A stretch of 45,906 nt of DNA from an uncultured Ruminococcus sp. (GCA_902763835.1 CACWTQ010000006.1:1-45906), one strand, 5' to 3'. Shown: positions 1 through 10,036, numbered from the stretch's first letter. The notes: generated from the letters alone by a model not told the origin. Made by a program: numbers and translations.

Positions 1-1
1 A

Positions 2-367
2 AACTATGATGTAAAGATAATTGTAAAAGACAATGCAGGCAAGACAGCAACAAAGACATTTACAGTTAATGTTGTTTCGACTGCTCTTACAAACAAATCG
101 TCAATCAGTGCAACATCACTTAAGCTTGGCGATACTCTAAAAATCACAGGTGCGGCAACAGGCGGCTCGGGCAGTTACTTGTATGCTTACTATTGCAAGA
201 GAAGCACTGCAACATCTTGGACAGTACTCGGAACAGAATACGGTACAGCAGCAACTGCAAGTGTAAAATCGACTTCGGCTGTAAACTACGATATTTTGGT
301 TTCCATAAAGGACAAGACCACAGGTGAGATTGTTACTAAGCAGTTCACGGTTAAAGTAACCAACTGA
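2..367 (+). CDS. C-terminal fragment of a secreted repeat protein (probably a starch-active enzyme)
   Basis: An open frame enters from the left edge and ends with TGA at 365-367, so only about 121 C-terminal residues are visible. It holds the end of one ~90-residue repeat and one complete terminal repeat with the 'YAYYCKRSTATSW' signature seen in the last repeat of both GH13 enzymes downstream. Bases 1-99 are identical to 4833-4931, showing recent duplication or gene conversion. The repeat resembles the triple-tyrosine, immunoglobulin-like beta modules of extracellular proteins. By analogy with its two neighbours the missing N-terminal part is probably a glycoside hydrolase, but that cannot be seen. 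There is no dockerin, LPXTG signal or S-layer motif at the C terminus. A strong terminator follows. Confidence 0.8.
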   Translation, partial: NYDVKIIVKDNAGKTATKTFTVNVVSTALTNKSSISATSLKLGDTLKITGAATGGSGSYLYAYYCKRSTATSWTVLGTEYGTAATASVKSTSAVNYDILVSIKDKTTGEIVTKQFTVKVTN

Positions 368-401
368 TATAAGCGTATAACTTTACCTAATCATATTTTT
401 T

Positions 402-439
402 AACAAAGTCCGTATAGAGAAATCTGTGCGGACTTTGTT
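402..439 (+). terminator. Rho-independent terminator of the fragment at 2-367
   Basis: An 11-bp perfect stem (402-412 with 429-439, AACAAAGTCCG) encloses a 16-nt loop and is followed by a T-rich stretch. It lies 35 bases after the stop codon. Confidence 0.85.
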
Positions 440-630
440 CCTTTTATATAGTAGTTTTGTAAAACTTAACAATAATAATTCCTGTTTGATGTTAATAATG
501 TTCAGTGTTACGACAATTCTTTGTGATATTATACAGCGGAACAATGGGTGTAAACAGTCCAAATGCTAAAATTATACATAATTTGTTATCATTTATTGAA
601 TTTATATAAAATCTTTAACAAATTTTTAAC

Positions 631-659
631 TTTACAAGAAATTTTTATTGTTATATAAT
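631..659 (+). promoter_or_regulatory. Promoter of the first GH13 gene
   Basis: TTTACA (631-636), a 17-base spacer and TATAAT (654-659) predict a start near 667 and a leader of about 120 bases. The rest of 440-788 is AT-rich. I see no riboswitch or clear catabolite-repression site, only a repeated TCGATAA motif in the leader near 700 and 735. Confidence 0.6.
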
Positions 660-788
660 TACATTAAGAAAGTTTATTAGTTAGTTTTTTGCCGGATATA
701 TCGATAATTTCTGTGAGTTTTTCATTGGTTTGTCGATAAGCTTGGCATTAAAACAATTTTTAAATCGGAAAGGATTTGTTAAACTCAA

Positions 789-3700
789 ATGAACGGATTA
801 TCTAACTTCAAACACGGTGTTAAGCGTACCTCCGCCGTTATTATGGCGGCACTTATCATCGCAAGCGGTGCACAGGCAGCTCTTATTTCCGCAGATGCAG
901 CAGAGATAACGGAAACTGCTTCTTCCGCTTCAACACTCAGCGATGATGCCAGAGGTGTCATTTACGCTAATTCAAGAACGGACTTCCGTGATGAATCTAT
1001 TTACTTTCTCATCACAACAAGATTCTATGACGGCGATTCAAGCAACAATGCACGTACTTCGGAAGATACTAAGGCTCAAAATCCCGAAAACGACCCCTCA
1101 TGGAGAGGTGACTTCAAAGGTCTTATTGACAAGCTCGACTATATCAAGGCTCTCGGATTTACAGCAATCTGGATAACTCCTGTAGTTGAGAACGATTCAG
1201 GCTACGACTACCACGGCTATCACGCTTATGATTTCAGTGCCGTTGATAAGAGATATGAGTCAAACGGCGTTACATATCAAACCTTGATTGATGCCTGTCA
1301 CAGAAAGGGTATGAAGGTTATTCAGGATATCGTTTTGAATCATACCTGTAACTGGGGTGAAAGAAATCTTCTTCAGCTCACAAGCGATGTTTACAGTGAA
1401 CGTAATCAGGTGGTTATGAACGGAAACGGCGACCCCGACAATATCTATCACCATAACGGATTCTGCGGCGGAGGCGACTGGGATAACTACGAGGCTCAGG
1501 ACAGAACTATCGCAGATGACTGCTTCGACCTTGAAACAGAAAACCCGAAAGTTTACAACTATCTTGTAGACTGCTATACAAATTATATCAATATGGGAGT
1601 TGATGCTTTCCGTGTTGATACGGTTAAGCATATTTCACGTCTTACCTTGAACTCTGTTTTTGTTCCCGCATTCAAAAAAGCAGGCGGTGAAAACTTCTAT
1701 ATGTTCGGCGAGGTCTGCACAAAGGGTCATGATGTTTGGTATCGTGAGCATCCTCCGATTTCAACATCATTCTACACTTGGGCAGAAACAGGTTCATGGG
1801 CTAATTGCTGGACTAACGACCTTGCAACTAATGAAAGCCTTGTTCAGCAGCACTACACAGCTCATAACGATATGAACAATCAGCCGACAAGCTCGAACGC
1901 ATTCCTCAACGGCAATGATTATCATACACCCGACTATTCACAGCGTTCAGGTATGGACGCTATCGACTTCCAGATGCACTGGAGCTTTAACAATGCTAAT
2001 GAAGCATTCTCCACAGCTCTCGGAGAGGATAGATATTTCAATGATTCCACATGGAACGTTGTTTATGTTGATTCGCACGACTACGGCCCCGATAACTGCC
2101 AGACGCAGCGTTACACAGGCGGCACAGACGCTTGGGCTGAAAACCTTGCTCTTATGTTTACATTCCGTGGTATTCCTTGTATTTACTACGGCAGTGAGAT
2201 TGAATTTCAGGCAGGTATGCCTATCGATGTAGGTCCGAATGCTCCGCTTTCACAAACAGGCCGTGCTTACTACGGCGACCATATCGAGGGTGATATTACA
2301 GCTACAGACTTTACTGTATTTGACAAAAACCTAAGCGGTGAGGTTAAGAACACTCTCAGTTCAAAACTTTCACAGCAGATTATTCGTCTTAACAGAATTC
2401 GTCAGACTATTCCGGCTCTCCGTAAGGGTCAGTATTCCACTGAGGGCTGCTCGGGCAACATCGCATTCAAGAGAAGATACACAGATTCAACAACAGACAG
2501 CTTTGTTTGCGTTGCTATTTCGGGTAATGCTACATTCTCAGGTATTCCGAACGGTAAGTATGTTGATGCCGTAACAGGTGATGTTCAGAACGTTTCCGGC
2601 GGCACACTCACAGCTAATGTTTCCGGCAAGGGTAACATGAAGGTTTATGTTCTCGATACAGCAAAAACTCCTGCTCCGGGACGTGTTATTCCAAACGGTG
2701 ATTATCTCACGGACGGCGGTTCTTCGGAACTTATTCTCGGTACGGATATTGATATCGTTGACCCGACAAACATTACTCTCAATAAGAGTTCCGTAAGCCT
2801 TTATGAGGGTGATACACAGTCCTTAACAGCTACTGTTTCTCCGTCAAATGCTACAAATAAGTCTGTTACATGGACAACAAGCAACAGCTCTGTTGCTACA
2901 GTTTCAGGTGGCACAATCAATGCAGTAGGAAGCGGTACTGCTATTATTACAGCAAAAACTGTAAACGGCTTAACAGCTTCTTGTACGGTTAAAGTTACCG
3001 AAAATCCGGATATCATTAAGCCTACAGGCATAACTCTCGATAAGTCTTCTTTGGAAATCAAATCGGGCAGCACAGGCACACTCACCGCAACTGTTAAGCC
3101 TACGAATGCTACCAACAAAACAGTAACGTGGACATCAAGCAATCCTTCGGTTGCAACAGTAAGCGGCGGCACGGTAACGGCAGTTTCCGCAGGTACGACT
3201 ATAATCACAGCTTCTACCTACAACGGCTTTACGGCTGCTTGTACGGTTACTGTTCCCGAACCTGAATTTGAATATGTTGACCACGGCTTCTATTTTGAAA
3301 AACCGTCAAGCTGGGGCAGCAACATTAATGTGTATATCTATGATGCTTCTACCAATTCGCCGGTAGGTGCTTCATGGCCGGGTACATCTATGAAGAAAGC
3401 TGCCGACGGTATTTACAGCTATGAGTACAGCACAACAAATTCAAACCTCAGAATTATCTTCAACGACGGAAACAAACAATCTCCGGCTTCACAGCAGGAA
3501 GGTTTCAAATACGTTGACAAGGGTTATTACACAACAAACGGTTATCAGAAAACAATTGAACCCAAGGAAGATGTTGACGTTACTTCCGTAACTCTCAATA
3601 AGACATCTCTTTCACTTGAAGCAGGCAACACAAGCTCGCTCACGGCAACGGTTGCTCCGTCTAACGCAACAAACAAAACAATCACATGGACATCTTCAAA

Positions 3701-4559
3701 TACTTCCGTTGCTAAGGTTTCGTCTTCGGGCGTTGTAACAGCAGTGGCAGCAGGTACTGCAACTGTTACGGCTTCGTCCTCTAACGGCAAGACAGCTACA
3801 TGCAAGATAACCGTTACGGCATCGGTTTCTGACCTCGTAAATAATTCTAAGGTAAGCACAACAAATCTTACACTTGGCGATACACTTACAATCACGGGCG
3901 GAGCTTCGGGCGGTACATCACCGTATAAGTACGCATTCTATTACAAGAGAAGCACAGCAACCGCTTGGACAACAATCGGCACAGCATACGGAACTGCAAC
4001 AACAGCATATTTGAAGCCGTTGGCAGCAGTAAGCTATGATGTAAAGGTAATTGTAAAGGACAACGCAGGCAAGACAGCAACAAAGACATTTACAGTAAAT
4101 GTAACAAATGCGACCCTTACAAATAGTTCAAAGGTAAGCACAACAAATCTTACTCTCGGCGATACACTTACAATCACGTGCGGAGCTTCGGGCGGTACAT
4201 CACCGTATAAGTACGCTTTCTACTACAAGAGAAGTACTGCAACAGCTTGGACAACAATCGGCACAGCATACGGCACAGCAACAACAGCATCGTTGAAGCC
4301 GTTGGCAGCAGTAAACTATGATGTAAAGGTAATTGTAAAAGACAATGCAGGCAAGACAGCTACAAAAACATTCACAATTACTGTAACATCTGCAACTCTT
4401 ACAAACAAATCATCAATCAGTGCAACAACAATTAACCTTGGTGATACACTTAAGCTCACAGGTGCAGCAACAGGCGGTAACAGCTTGGGCAACACTTGGA
4501 ACAGAGTTTGGCACAGCAACATCTGCAAGTGTAAAACCGACAGGTGCAGTAACTTATGA
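789..4559 (+). CDS. Secreted GH13 alpha-amylase with Big_2, CBM26 and truncated tyrosine-repeat tail
   Basis: A 1256-residue exported starch hydrolase. Residues 1-38 form a signal peptide ending in an Ala-rich cleavage region. The (beta/alpha)8 GH13 domain (about 55-620) has nucleophile D277 in FRVDTVKH, acid/base E308 in MFGEVC and transition-state D431 in VDSHD. Two Big_2 domains follow (about 655-820), then a CBM26-like starch-binding module (about 825-920, with SWPGTSMKK), a third Big_2 and two full tyrosine repeats. The third repeat is entered but a 44-base deletion near 4480 changes frame, giving 25 junk residues and a stop at 4559. The lost tail continues in another frame to 5130. The catalytic and starch-binding parts are intact, so activity is probably kept with altered surface attachment or spacing. 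The ribosome site is weak (AAAGGA, about 15 bases from ATG). Confidence 0.93.
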   Translation: MNGLSNFKHGVKRTSAVIMAALIIASGAQAALISADAAEITETASSASTLSDDARGVIYANSRTDFRDESIYFLITTRFYDGDSSNNARTSEDTKAQNPENDPSWRGDFKGLIDKLDYIKALGFTAIWITPVVENDSGYDYHGYHAYDFSAVDKRYESNGVTYQTLIDACHRKGMKVIQDIVLNHTCNWGERNLLQLTSDVYSERNQVVMNGNGDPDNIYHHNGFCGGGDWDNYEAQDRTIADDCFDLETENPKVYNYLVDCYTNYINMGVDAFRVDTVKHISRLTLNSVFVPAFKKAGGENFYMFGEVCTKGHDVWYREHPPISTSFYTWAETGSWANCWTNDLATNESLVQQHYTAHNDMNNQPTSSNAFLNGNDYHTPDYSQRSGMDAIDFQMHWSFNNANEAFSTALGEDRYFNDSTWNVVYVDSHDYGPDNCQTQRYTGGTDAWAENLALMFTFRGIPCIYYGSEIEFQAGMPIDVGPNAPLSQTGRAYYGDHIEGDITATDFTVFDKNLSGEVKNTLSSKLSQQIIRLNRIRQTIPALRKGQYSTEGCSGNIAFKRRYTDSTTDSFVCVAISGNATFSGIPNGKYVDAVTGDVQNVSGGTLTANVSGKGNMKVYVLDTAKTPAPGRVIPNGDYLTDGGSSELILGTDIDIVDPTNITLNKSSVSLYEGDTQSLTATVSPSNATNKSVTWTTSNSSVATVSGGTINAVGSGTAIITAKTVNGLTASCTVKVTENPDIIKPTGITLDKSSLEIKSGSTGTLTATVKPTNATNKTVTWTSSNPSVATVSGGTVTAVSAGTTIITASTYNGFTAACTVTVPEPEFEYVDHGFYFEKPSSWGSNINVYIYDASTNSPVGASWPGTSMKKAADGIYSYEYSTTNSNLRIIFNDGNKQSPASQQEGFKYVDKGYYTTNGYQKTIEPKEDVDVTSVTLNKTSLSLEAGNTSSLTATVAPSNATNKTITWTSSNTSVAKVSSSGVVTAVAAGTATVTASSSNGKTATCKITVTASVSDLVNNSKVSTTNLTLGDTLTITGGASGGTSPYKYAFYYKRSTATAWTTIGTAYGTATTAYLKPLAAVSYDVKVIVKDNAGKTATKTFTVNVTNATLTNSSKVSTTNLTLGDTLTITCGASGGTSPYKYAFYYKRSTATAWTTIGTAYGTATTASLKPLAAVNYDVKVIVKDNAGKTATKTFTITVTSATLTNKSSISATTINLGDTLKLTGAATGGNSLGNTWNRVWHSNICKCKTDRCSNL

Positions 4560-5130
4560 TATTAAGATAGTTGTAAAGGATAGTGCAAGCAAGACAGCAA
4601 CAAAGACATTTACGGTTAATGTTGTTTCGGCTGCCGTTACAAACAAATCAACAGTAAGTGCAACAACACTTAACCTTGGCAATACACTTACAATCACAGG
4701 TGCAGCATCGGGCGGAACATCACCTTACAAATACGCATTTTACTACAAGAGAAGCACTGCAACAGCATGGACAACAATCGGTACAGCATACGGCACAGCT
4801 ACAACAGCATCGTTGAAGCCGTTGGCAGCAGTAAACTATGATGTAAAGATAATTGTAAAAGACAATGCAGGCAAGACAGCAACAAAGACATTTACAGTTA
4901 ATGTTGTTTCGACTGCTCTTACAAACAAATCCTCGGGCAATTACTCGTATGCTTACTATTGCAAGAGAAGCACAGCAACATCTTGGACATTACTCGGAAC
5001 AGAATACGGCACAGCAACATCTGCAAGTGTAAAACCCACTTCCGCTGTAAATTATGACATTATGGTTAAGATAGTGGACAGCACAGGCGAAACGGTAACT
5101 AAGACATTCTCGGTTTCGGTTACAAAATAA
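4480..5130 (+). pseudogene. Out-of-frame C-terminal repeats of the first GH13 enzyme
   Basis: This stretch is the displaced tail of the preceding gene. From the junction near 4480 it encodes half a repeat, a full repeat and a shortened terminal repeat ending at the stop 5128-5130. It has no start codon with a ribosome site of its own. A second deletion, this time in frame, removed about 24 residues between 'TNKSS' and 'YSYAYYCKRS' around 4931. The matching parts of neighbouring repeats show exactly what is missing. Translation would need a frameshift back at 4480 or a sequencing correction there. Confidence 0.75.
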
Positions 5131-5170
5131 AACTCAAATAAAACATAATTTGTTTGATTAGACAATAAGG

Positions 5171-5209
5171 AAAACTCGAAATTTCGCTTAACCGAATTTC
5201 GAGTTTTTC
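5171..5209 (+). terminator. Terminator downstream of the first GH13 gene
   Basis: A long near-perfect hairpin (about 15 bp, AAAACTCGAAAT... pairing with ...ATTTCGAGTTTT, one bulge) runs into a T-rich tail. It lies 40 bases after the original end of the repeat tail at 5130, which supports 5130 as the ancestral gene end. Confidence 0.85.
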
Positions 5210-5329
5210 TCTTGAATTTTATGTGAAAATTATATAGTCTGTATTTCACAAAAAAATCTAATATTTATTTTTCTGTTTTTTATATATTTTATGTAAACGA
5301 GAAAAAATGTTGAAATTTTCATAACACTC

Positions 5330-5358
5330 TTTACAATTTTTTGTTTTTATTGTAAAAT
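5330..5358 (+). promoter_or_regulatory. Promoter of the second GH13 gene
   Basis: TTTACA (5330-5335), 17-base spacer and TAAAAT (5353-5358), the same layout and -35 sequence as the promoter at 631-659. The leader is about 115 bases. Within it a 16-codon open frame starts with ATG at 5418 just after GAGAGGTG and stops at the TGA overlapping 5466-5468. It could be a leader peptide, but the spacing to the ribosome site is very short. Confidence 0.55.
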
Positions 5359-5481
5359 TAGGATAAGGACTTTTATTAGTCTGTTTTGCAATTGTTATAC
5401 TGATTGGAAGAGAGGTGATGCCCAACAGAATAAATAGGGTCAAAACATCAACATCACTATTTCAATGAAAGAAGGTACAAA

Positions 5482-8400
5482 ATGACAAAATCAAACACAA
5501 GCAAGTTTAAGAGAGTAATGTGTGGTTTATTGTCAACCCTTACAGTACTCTCAGGCACAGCGGCAGCAGGTACTGCTGTAACAGCTTCCGCAGCAGAAGT
5601 TACGGCAGAAACCTCCGCAGCAGAGATTACGACAGAAACTTCCTCCGCAAAATCGGGTGAAGTTACTCCCGCAACTTTCTCTTGGGACAACGCAACTGTT
5701 TACTTTCTCCTTACAGACCGTTTTAAGAACGGTGATACTTCCAATGATAATGCTTATGGAAGACAGGACATTAATGTTGGTGATACAAGAGCTACTTTCC
5801 ACGGCGGTGACTTTGCGGGTATTACCGAGAAAATCAATGACGGTTACTTTAATGACCTCGGTGTAAACGCAATCTGGCTCACAGCTCCTTATGAGCAGAT
5901 TCACGGCTACATTCAGGGAGGTTCTAATTTCTATCATTATTCCTATCACGGCTACTATGTTCTCGACTATACTCAGACAGATAAGGCTTACGGTACCGAA
6001 GAAGAGTTCAGAACACTTGTGGATACTGCTCACAAGCATGGTATCAGAATTATTATGGACGTAGTTATGAACCATGCCGGATATTGCAGTATGTACGATA
6101 TGAACGAGTACGGCTTCGGTGAATTGGCAAGCGGTTGGCAATCATGGTATAAGAATCCGACTGCAAATGCACAGGACTATCAAAGCTATATGGTCTATGA
6201 CGGCAGTGCTGCAAAATGGGCACAGTGGTGGGGTCCCGACTGGATCAGATCAAGTGTTTCGGGTTATTCCGAGGGCGAGGGCGGCAGCGAGTTGACTCAA
6301 TGTCTTTCAGGTTTGCCCGACTTCAAAACCGAATCAACGGCTTCTCTTTCACTTCCCCCAATTCTCCAAACTAAGTGGACAAAAGAGGGTACACTTGCTC
6401 AAAAACAGGCTAAATACGGTTCTTCCGGCACAGTTACCGACTATATTACAAAGTGGCTTTCAGAGTGGGTTCGTGAGTACGGTGTTGACGGTTTCCGCTG
6501 CGATACCGCAAAGCACGTTGAAAAATCCTCTTGGAAAAAGCTTAAAGATGCTTGTACAGCTGCTCTCAAAGAATGGAAGAACAATAACCCTGATAAGAAG
6601 CTTGATGACCTTAACTTCTGGATGACAGGTGAGCATTGGGAGCACGGTTTGGGTAAAGATGATTACTACACTGCCGGTGGTTTCGACTCAATGATCAACT
6701 TTGATATGACAGGTGCAGGCAATCTCTCTATTGATAAAGTAAGCGGCAAGTATAATGACTATGCTAACGCTATCAACAATGACGATTCTTTCAACGCATT
6801 AACATTTATTTCCTCACACGATGAAACACTCGCAAGAGGTGATATGTACTACATTGGTTCGGCATTCCTTATGCTCCCGGGTGCAGTTCAGATTTACTAC
6901 GGTGATGAAACAAACCGTCCTCTTGTTTCGGGTATTCCGTTTGACGGCTACGGCGGAGCAGGTCACTCACTCAGAAGTGATATGAACTGGGACAGCTACG
7001 ACCCCGAGCTTCTTGCTCACTGGGGCAAGGTTGGTAACTTCCGTAACAACCACATTGCTGTAGGCGGCGGTGCTAACGTATCGCTCACAGCTACAAGCGG
7101 TGTTGCATTCGGCAGAACATATTCAAAGAATGGTCTTGAAGACAAGGTTGCAGGTGTTATCGGTGCAACTGCAAATGCAGACGTAACAATCGACGTTTCG
7201 GATATCTGGAGCGACGGCACACTTCTCGAAAACTTCTACGATGATTCCGTAGCTGTTGTTTCGGGCGGCAAGGTTACATTTAACGCAGGTACTCACAGCA
7301 CTATCCTCATTCAAGAGCCGGACGGCGAAAGAGGAAGAGTAACTGTTACTCATATCGACCAGGATTCGGGCAAAACTATGAAAACCGAAACATTGGTTGG
7401 TCTGCTTGGCGAGTCTTATACAGCAACTCCTCTCAGCACATTGGGTTACAAGCTTTCTAAGACAGTTGGTTCTAAGACAGGCTCGTTCTCCGAAACAGAG
7501 GGTTCTGTTTCATTCTACTACACATTTGACAGCAGCAACTATGCTCATATCGAGGTTAAATATGTAGATTCCGAAACAGGAGCTGAAATCGCAGAGGCTG
7601 ATTCTCAGGTAGGCAAAATCGGTTCTTCGTACACAACCGAAGCTAAGGCTATTAAGAATTACGAGGTTGACGTAGTTCCGTCAAACGCTGCAGGTACAGT
7701 AAAGAGCGGTACAACTACTGTTACATATAAGTACAACTATGTTGAACCGTCAAATCTTCAGGTTCACTACTACAACGCAAACGGCTGGTCGGGCGTAAAC
7801 CTCTATGCTTATACAGAGGTAGGTTCGGTGGCTACAGAGTACACAGGCAAATGGCCCGGAAAAGCTATGACAGCCGAGGGCGGCGATTGGTACTACTGTG
7901 ACGTTCCCGATGCAGAAAGCGGTCTTGTTATCTTTAACAATAACAGCAACACCAGCGTTCAGGAGCCGGGTCAGAAACAGCCCGGTTACGAAGCAACAGG
8001 CGAAGTTTGGATTAAATCAGGTACAGTTTATCCAACAGGTAAGGTAAACGTTAAGTATGTCGGTACAGACGGCAAGGTTCTCGGTTCTGATATCGTTAAG
8101 GGTATGGCTGACGGTTCTACAAAGTATACCACATCGGCTAAGAACTTCTCGGGTTATACTCTTTCGTCCACACCGAACAATGCTTCCGGCACATTTACCG
8201 AGAATACTGTAACGGTAACTTATACTTATACACCGGACACACCTGTACAAACACTTGCAAATAATTCTAAGGTAAGTTCAACAAATATTACACTCGGCAA
8301 TAAGGTTACAATCACAGGTGCGGCTTCGGGCGGTACATCACCTTACAAGTATGCTTTCTATTACAAGAGAAGCACAGCTTCATCTTGGACAACAATCGGC

Positions 8401-9963
8401 ACAGCATACGGCACTGCTACAACAGCAACATTTGAGCCGTTGGCAGCGGTAAGCTATGACGTAAAGGTTATAGTAAAGGATAATGCAGGCACAACATCAA
8501 CAAAGACAATGACAGTAAGTGCAACCGAACCTGCAGCAACTCTTACAAACAGCTCAAAGGTAAGCTCGACAAGTCTTGCACTCGGCAACACACTCACAAT
8601 CACAGGTGCAGCTTCGGGCGGCACAGGCTCTTACAAGTATGCTTTCTATTACAAGAGAAACACAGCTTCATCTTGGACAACAATCGGCACAGCATACGGC
8701 ACTGCAACAACAGCCACCTTAAAGCCGTTAGCAGCAGTAAGCTATGATGTTAAGGTAAATGTTAAGGACAGCTCCGGTACAGTAAAGGCTAAGACATTTA
8801 CAGTTGCCGTAACAAATCCTGTAACAACCCTTACAAACAGCTCAAAGGTAAGTACAACATCTCTTCCACTTGGCAACACACTCACAATCACAGGTGCAGC
8901 TTCGGGCGGTACATCACCATATAAGTACGCATTCTACTACAAGAGAAGCACAGCAACAGCTTGGACAACTCTCGGAACAGAGTTCGGCACAGCAACAACT
9001 GCAAGTGTAAAACCGACAAGTGCAGTAACCTATGATATTAAGATAGTTGTAAAGGATAGTGCAAACAAGACAGCAACAAAGACATTTACGGTTAATGTTG
9101 TTTCGGCTGCCCTTACAAACAACTCAAAAATCAGTGCAACAACACTTAACCTCGGCGATACTCTTACAATCACAGGTGGGGCAGCAGGCGGCACATCACC
9201 TTACAAATACGCATTCTACTACAAGAGAAGCACTGCATCTGCTTGGACAACAATCGGCACAGCATTTGGCACAGCAACGACAGCATCTTTGAAGCCGTTG
9301 GCAGCAGTAAGCTATGACGTAAAAATTGATGTTAAGGATTCTAAGGGAACAGTAGTTAGCAAGACTTATAATTTAACTGTAAAAAATACAGCTGCAAGTC
9401 TTTCCAATACCTCAACAGTAAATTCAACATCGATTAACCTTGGAAACAGCGTTACACTCAAGGGTGCTGCAACAGGCGGCACAAGCCCTTATAAGTACGC
9501 TTTCTACTATAAGAGAAGCACTGCAACAGCTTGGACAACAATCGGCACAGCATACGGCACAGCTACAACAGCAACATTTAAGCCGTTGGCAGCAGTAAAC
9601 TATGATGTAAAGATTATTGTAAAAGACAACGCAGGCAAAACAGCTACAAAGACAGCTACTGTTAAAGTTAATGCAACAGCTCTTGCAAACAAGTCAACAA
9701 TCAGTGCAGCAACAATTACACTGGGTGATAATCTCAAAATCAACGGTGTTGCAGAGGGCGGCACAGGCTCTTACAAGTATGCTTACTATTGCAAGAGAAG
9801 CACAGCATCATCTTGGACAGTACTCGGAACGGAATACGGCACAGCAACATCTGCAAGTGTAAAACCGACATCTGCTACAAATTACGACATAATGATTCAA
9901 GTAAGAGATAGCAGCGGCGAAACAGTTACAAAGACATTTGCTGTTCAGGTAAAAGCAAAATAA
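5482..9963 (+). CDS. Secreted GH13 alpha-amylase with MucBP, CBM26 and six tyrosine repeats
   Basis: A 1493-residue exported starch hydrolase, start supported by GAAGG six bases before ATG. Residues 1-40 are a signal peptide. The GH13 barrel (about 60-560) carries nucleophile D341 in GFRCDTAKH, acid/base E384 in MTGEHWEHG and D447 in SSHDE. Then come beta-rich domains resembling MucBP (about 612-755), a CBM26-like starch-binding module (about 756-850, with KWPGKAM), another MucBP-like domain (about 855-920) and six ~92-residue tyrosine repeats to the C terminus. No dockerin, LPXTG or cell-wall domain is seen, so release or non-covalent attachment through the repeats is likely. It is a paralogue in architecture, not in close catalytic sequence, of the preceding enzyme. 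Together they suggest division of labour on starch. Confidence 0.94.
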   Translation: MTKSNTSKFKRVMCGLLSTLTVLSGTAAAGTAVTASAAEVTAETSAAEITTETSSAKSGEVTPATFSWDNATVYFLLTDRFKNGDTSNDNAYGRQDINVGDTRATFHGGDFAGITEKINDGYFNDLGVNAIWLTAPYEQIHGYIQGGSNFYHYSYHGYYVLDYTQTDKAYGTEEEFRTLVDTAHKHGIRIIMDVVMNHAGYCSMYDMNEYGFGELASGWQSWYKNPTANAQDYQSYMVYDGSAAKWAQWWGPDWIRSSVSGYSEGEGGSELTQCLSGLPDFKTESTASLSLPPILQTKWTKEGTLAQKQAKYGSSGTVTDYITKWLSEWVREYGVDGFRCDTAKHVEKSSWKKLKDACTAALKEWKNNNPDKKLDDLNFWMTGEHWEHGLGKDDYYTAGGFDSMINFDMTGAGNLSIDKVSGKYNDYANAINNDDSFNALTFISSHDETLARGDMYYIGSAFLMLPGAVQIYYGDETNRPLVSGIPFDGYGGAGHSLRSDMNWDSYDPELLAHWGKVGNFRNNHIAVGGGANVSLTATSGVAFGRTYSKNGLEDKVAGVIGATANADVTIDVSDIWSDGTLLENFYDDSVAVVSGGKVTFNAGTHSTILIQEPDGERGRVTVTHIDQDSGKTMKTETLVGLLGESYTATPLSTLGYKLSKTVGSKTGSFSETEGSVSFYYTFDSSNYAHIEVKYVDSETGAEIAEADSQVGKIGSSYTTEAKAIKNYEVDVVPSNAAGTVKSGTTTVTYKYNYVEPSNLQVHYYNANGWSGVNLYAYTEVGSVATEYTGKWPGKAMTAEGGDWYYCDVPDAESGLVIFNNNSNTSVQEPGQKQPGYEATGEVWIKSGTVYPTGKVNVKYVGTDGKVLGSDIVKGMADGSTKYTTSAKNFSGYTLSSTPNNASGTFTENTVTVTYTYTPDTPVQTLANNSKVSSTNITLGNKVTITGAASGGTSPYKYAFYYKRSTASSWTTIGTAYGTATTATFEPLAAVSYDVKVIVKDNAGTTSTKTMTVSATEPAATLTNSSKVSSTSLALGNTLTITGAASGGTGSYKYAFYYKRNTASSWTTIGTAYGTATTATLKPLAAVSYDVKVNVKDSSGTVKAKTFTVAVTNPVTTLTNSSKVSTTSLPLGNTLTITGAASGGTSPYKYAFYYKRSTATAWTTLGTEFGTATTASVKPTSAVTYDIKIVVKDSANKTATKTFTVNVVSAALTNNSKISATTLNLGDTLTITGGAAGGTSPYKYAFYYKRSTASAWTTIGTAFGTATTASLKPLAAVSYDVKIDVKDSKGTVVSKTYNLTVKNTAASLSNTSTVNSTSINLGNSVTLKGAATGGTSPYKYAFYYKRSTATAWTTIGTAYGTATTATFKPLAAVNYDVKIIVKDNAGKTATKTATVKVNATALANKSTISAATITLGDNLKINGVAEGGTGSYKYAYYCKRSTASSWTVLGTEYGTATSASVKPTSATNYDIMIQVRDSSGETVTKTFAVQVKAK
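8251..9957 (+). repeat. Six tandem ~280-bp coding repeats (triple-tyrosine module)
   Basis: Six in-frame units each begin near a 'LTNxSxVSxTxLxLG' motif and contain 'YKYAFYYKRSTA', 'TTIGTAYGTAT' and a final 'KTFTVxV' strand. Nucleotide identity is very high in the centre of the unit. The same units occur at 1-360 and 3830-5127. The sixth unit uses Cys in 'AYYCKRS' and 'VLGTEYG', as do the last units of the two other genes. Confidence 0.85.
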
Positions 9964-9996
9964 TTTTAGATTCATTTAGAGTTTTATAAAACTTAA

Positions 9997-10036
9997 GGCT
10001 GCTGCAAATCGAAATGGTTTGCAGCAGCCGTTATTT
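9997..10036 (+). terminator. Terminator of the second GH13 gene
   Basis: A perfect 12-bp stem (GGCTGCTGCAAA, 9997-10008, with 10018-10029) is followed by TTATTTTTGTT. It lies 34 bases after the stop. Confidence 0.9.

Noticed and set aside
5551..6141. 196-codon minus-strand frame inside the second GH13 gene
   Set aside because: It mirrors a strongly supported coding region and has no start signal or family match.
789..9963. Dockerin or cohesin modules (amylosome) in the GH13 enzymes
   Set aside because: No duplicated calcium-binding dockerin loop is present. The C termini consist only of tyrosine repeats.
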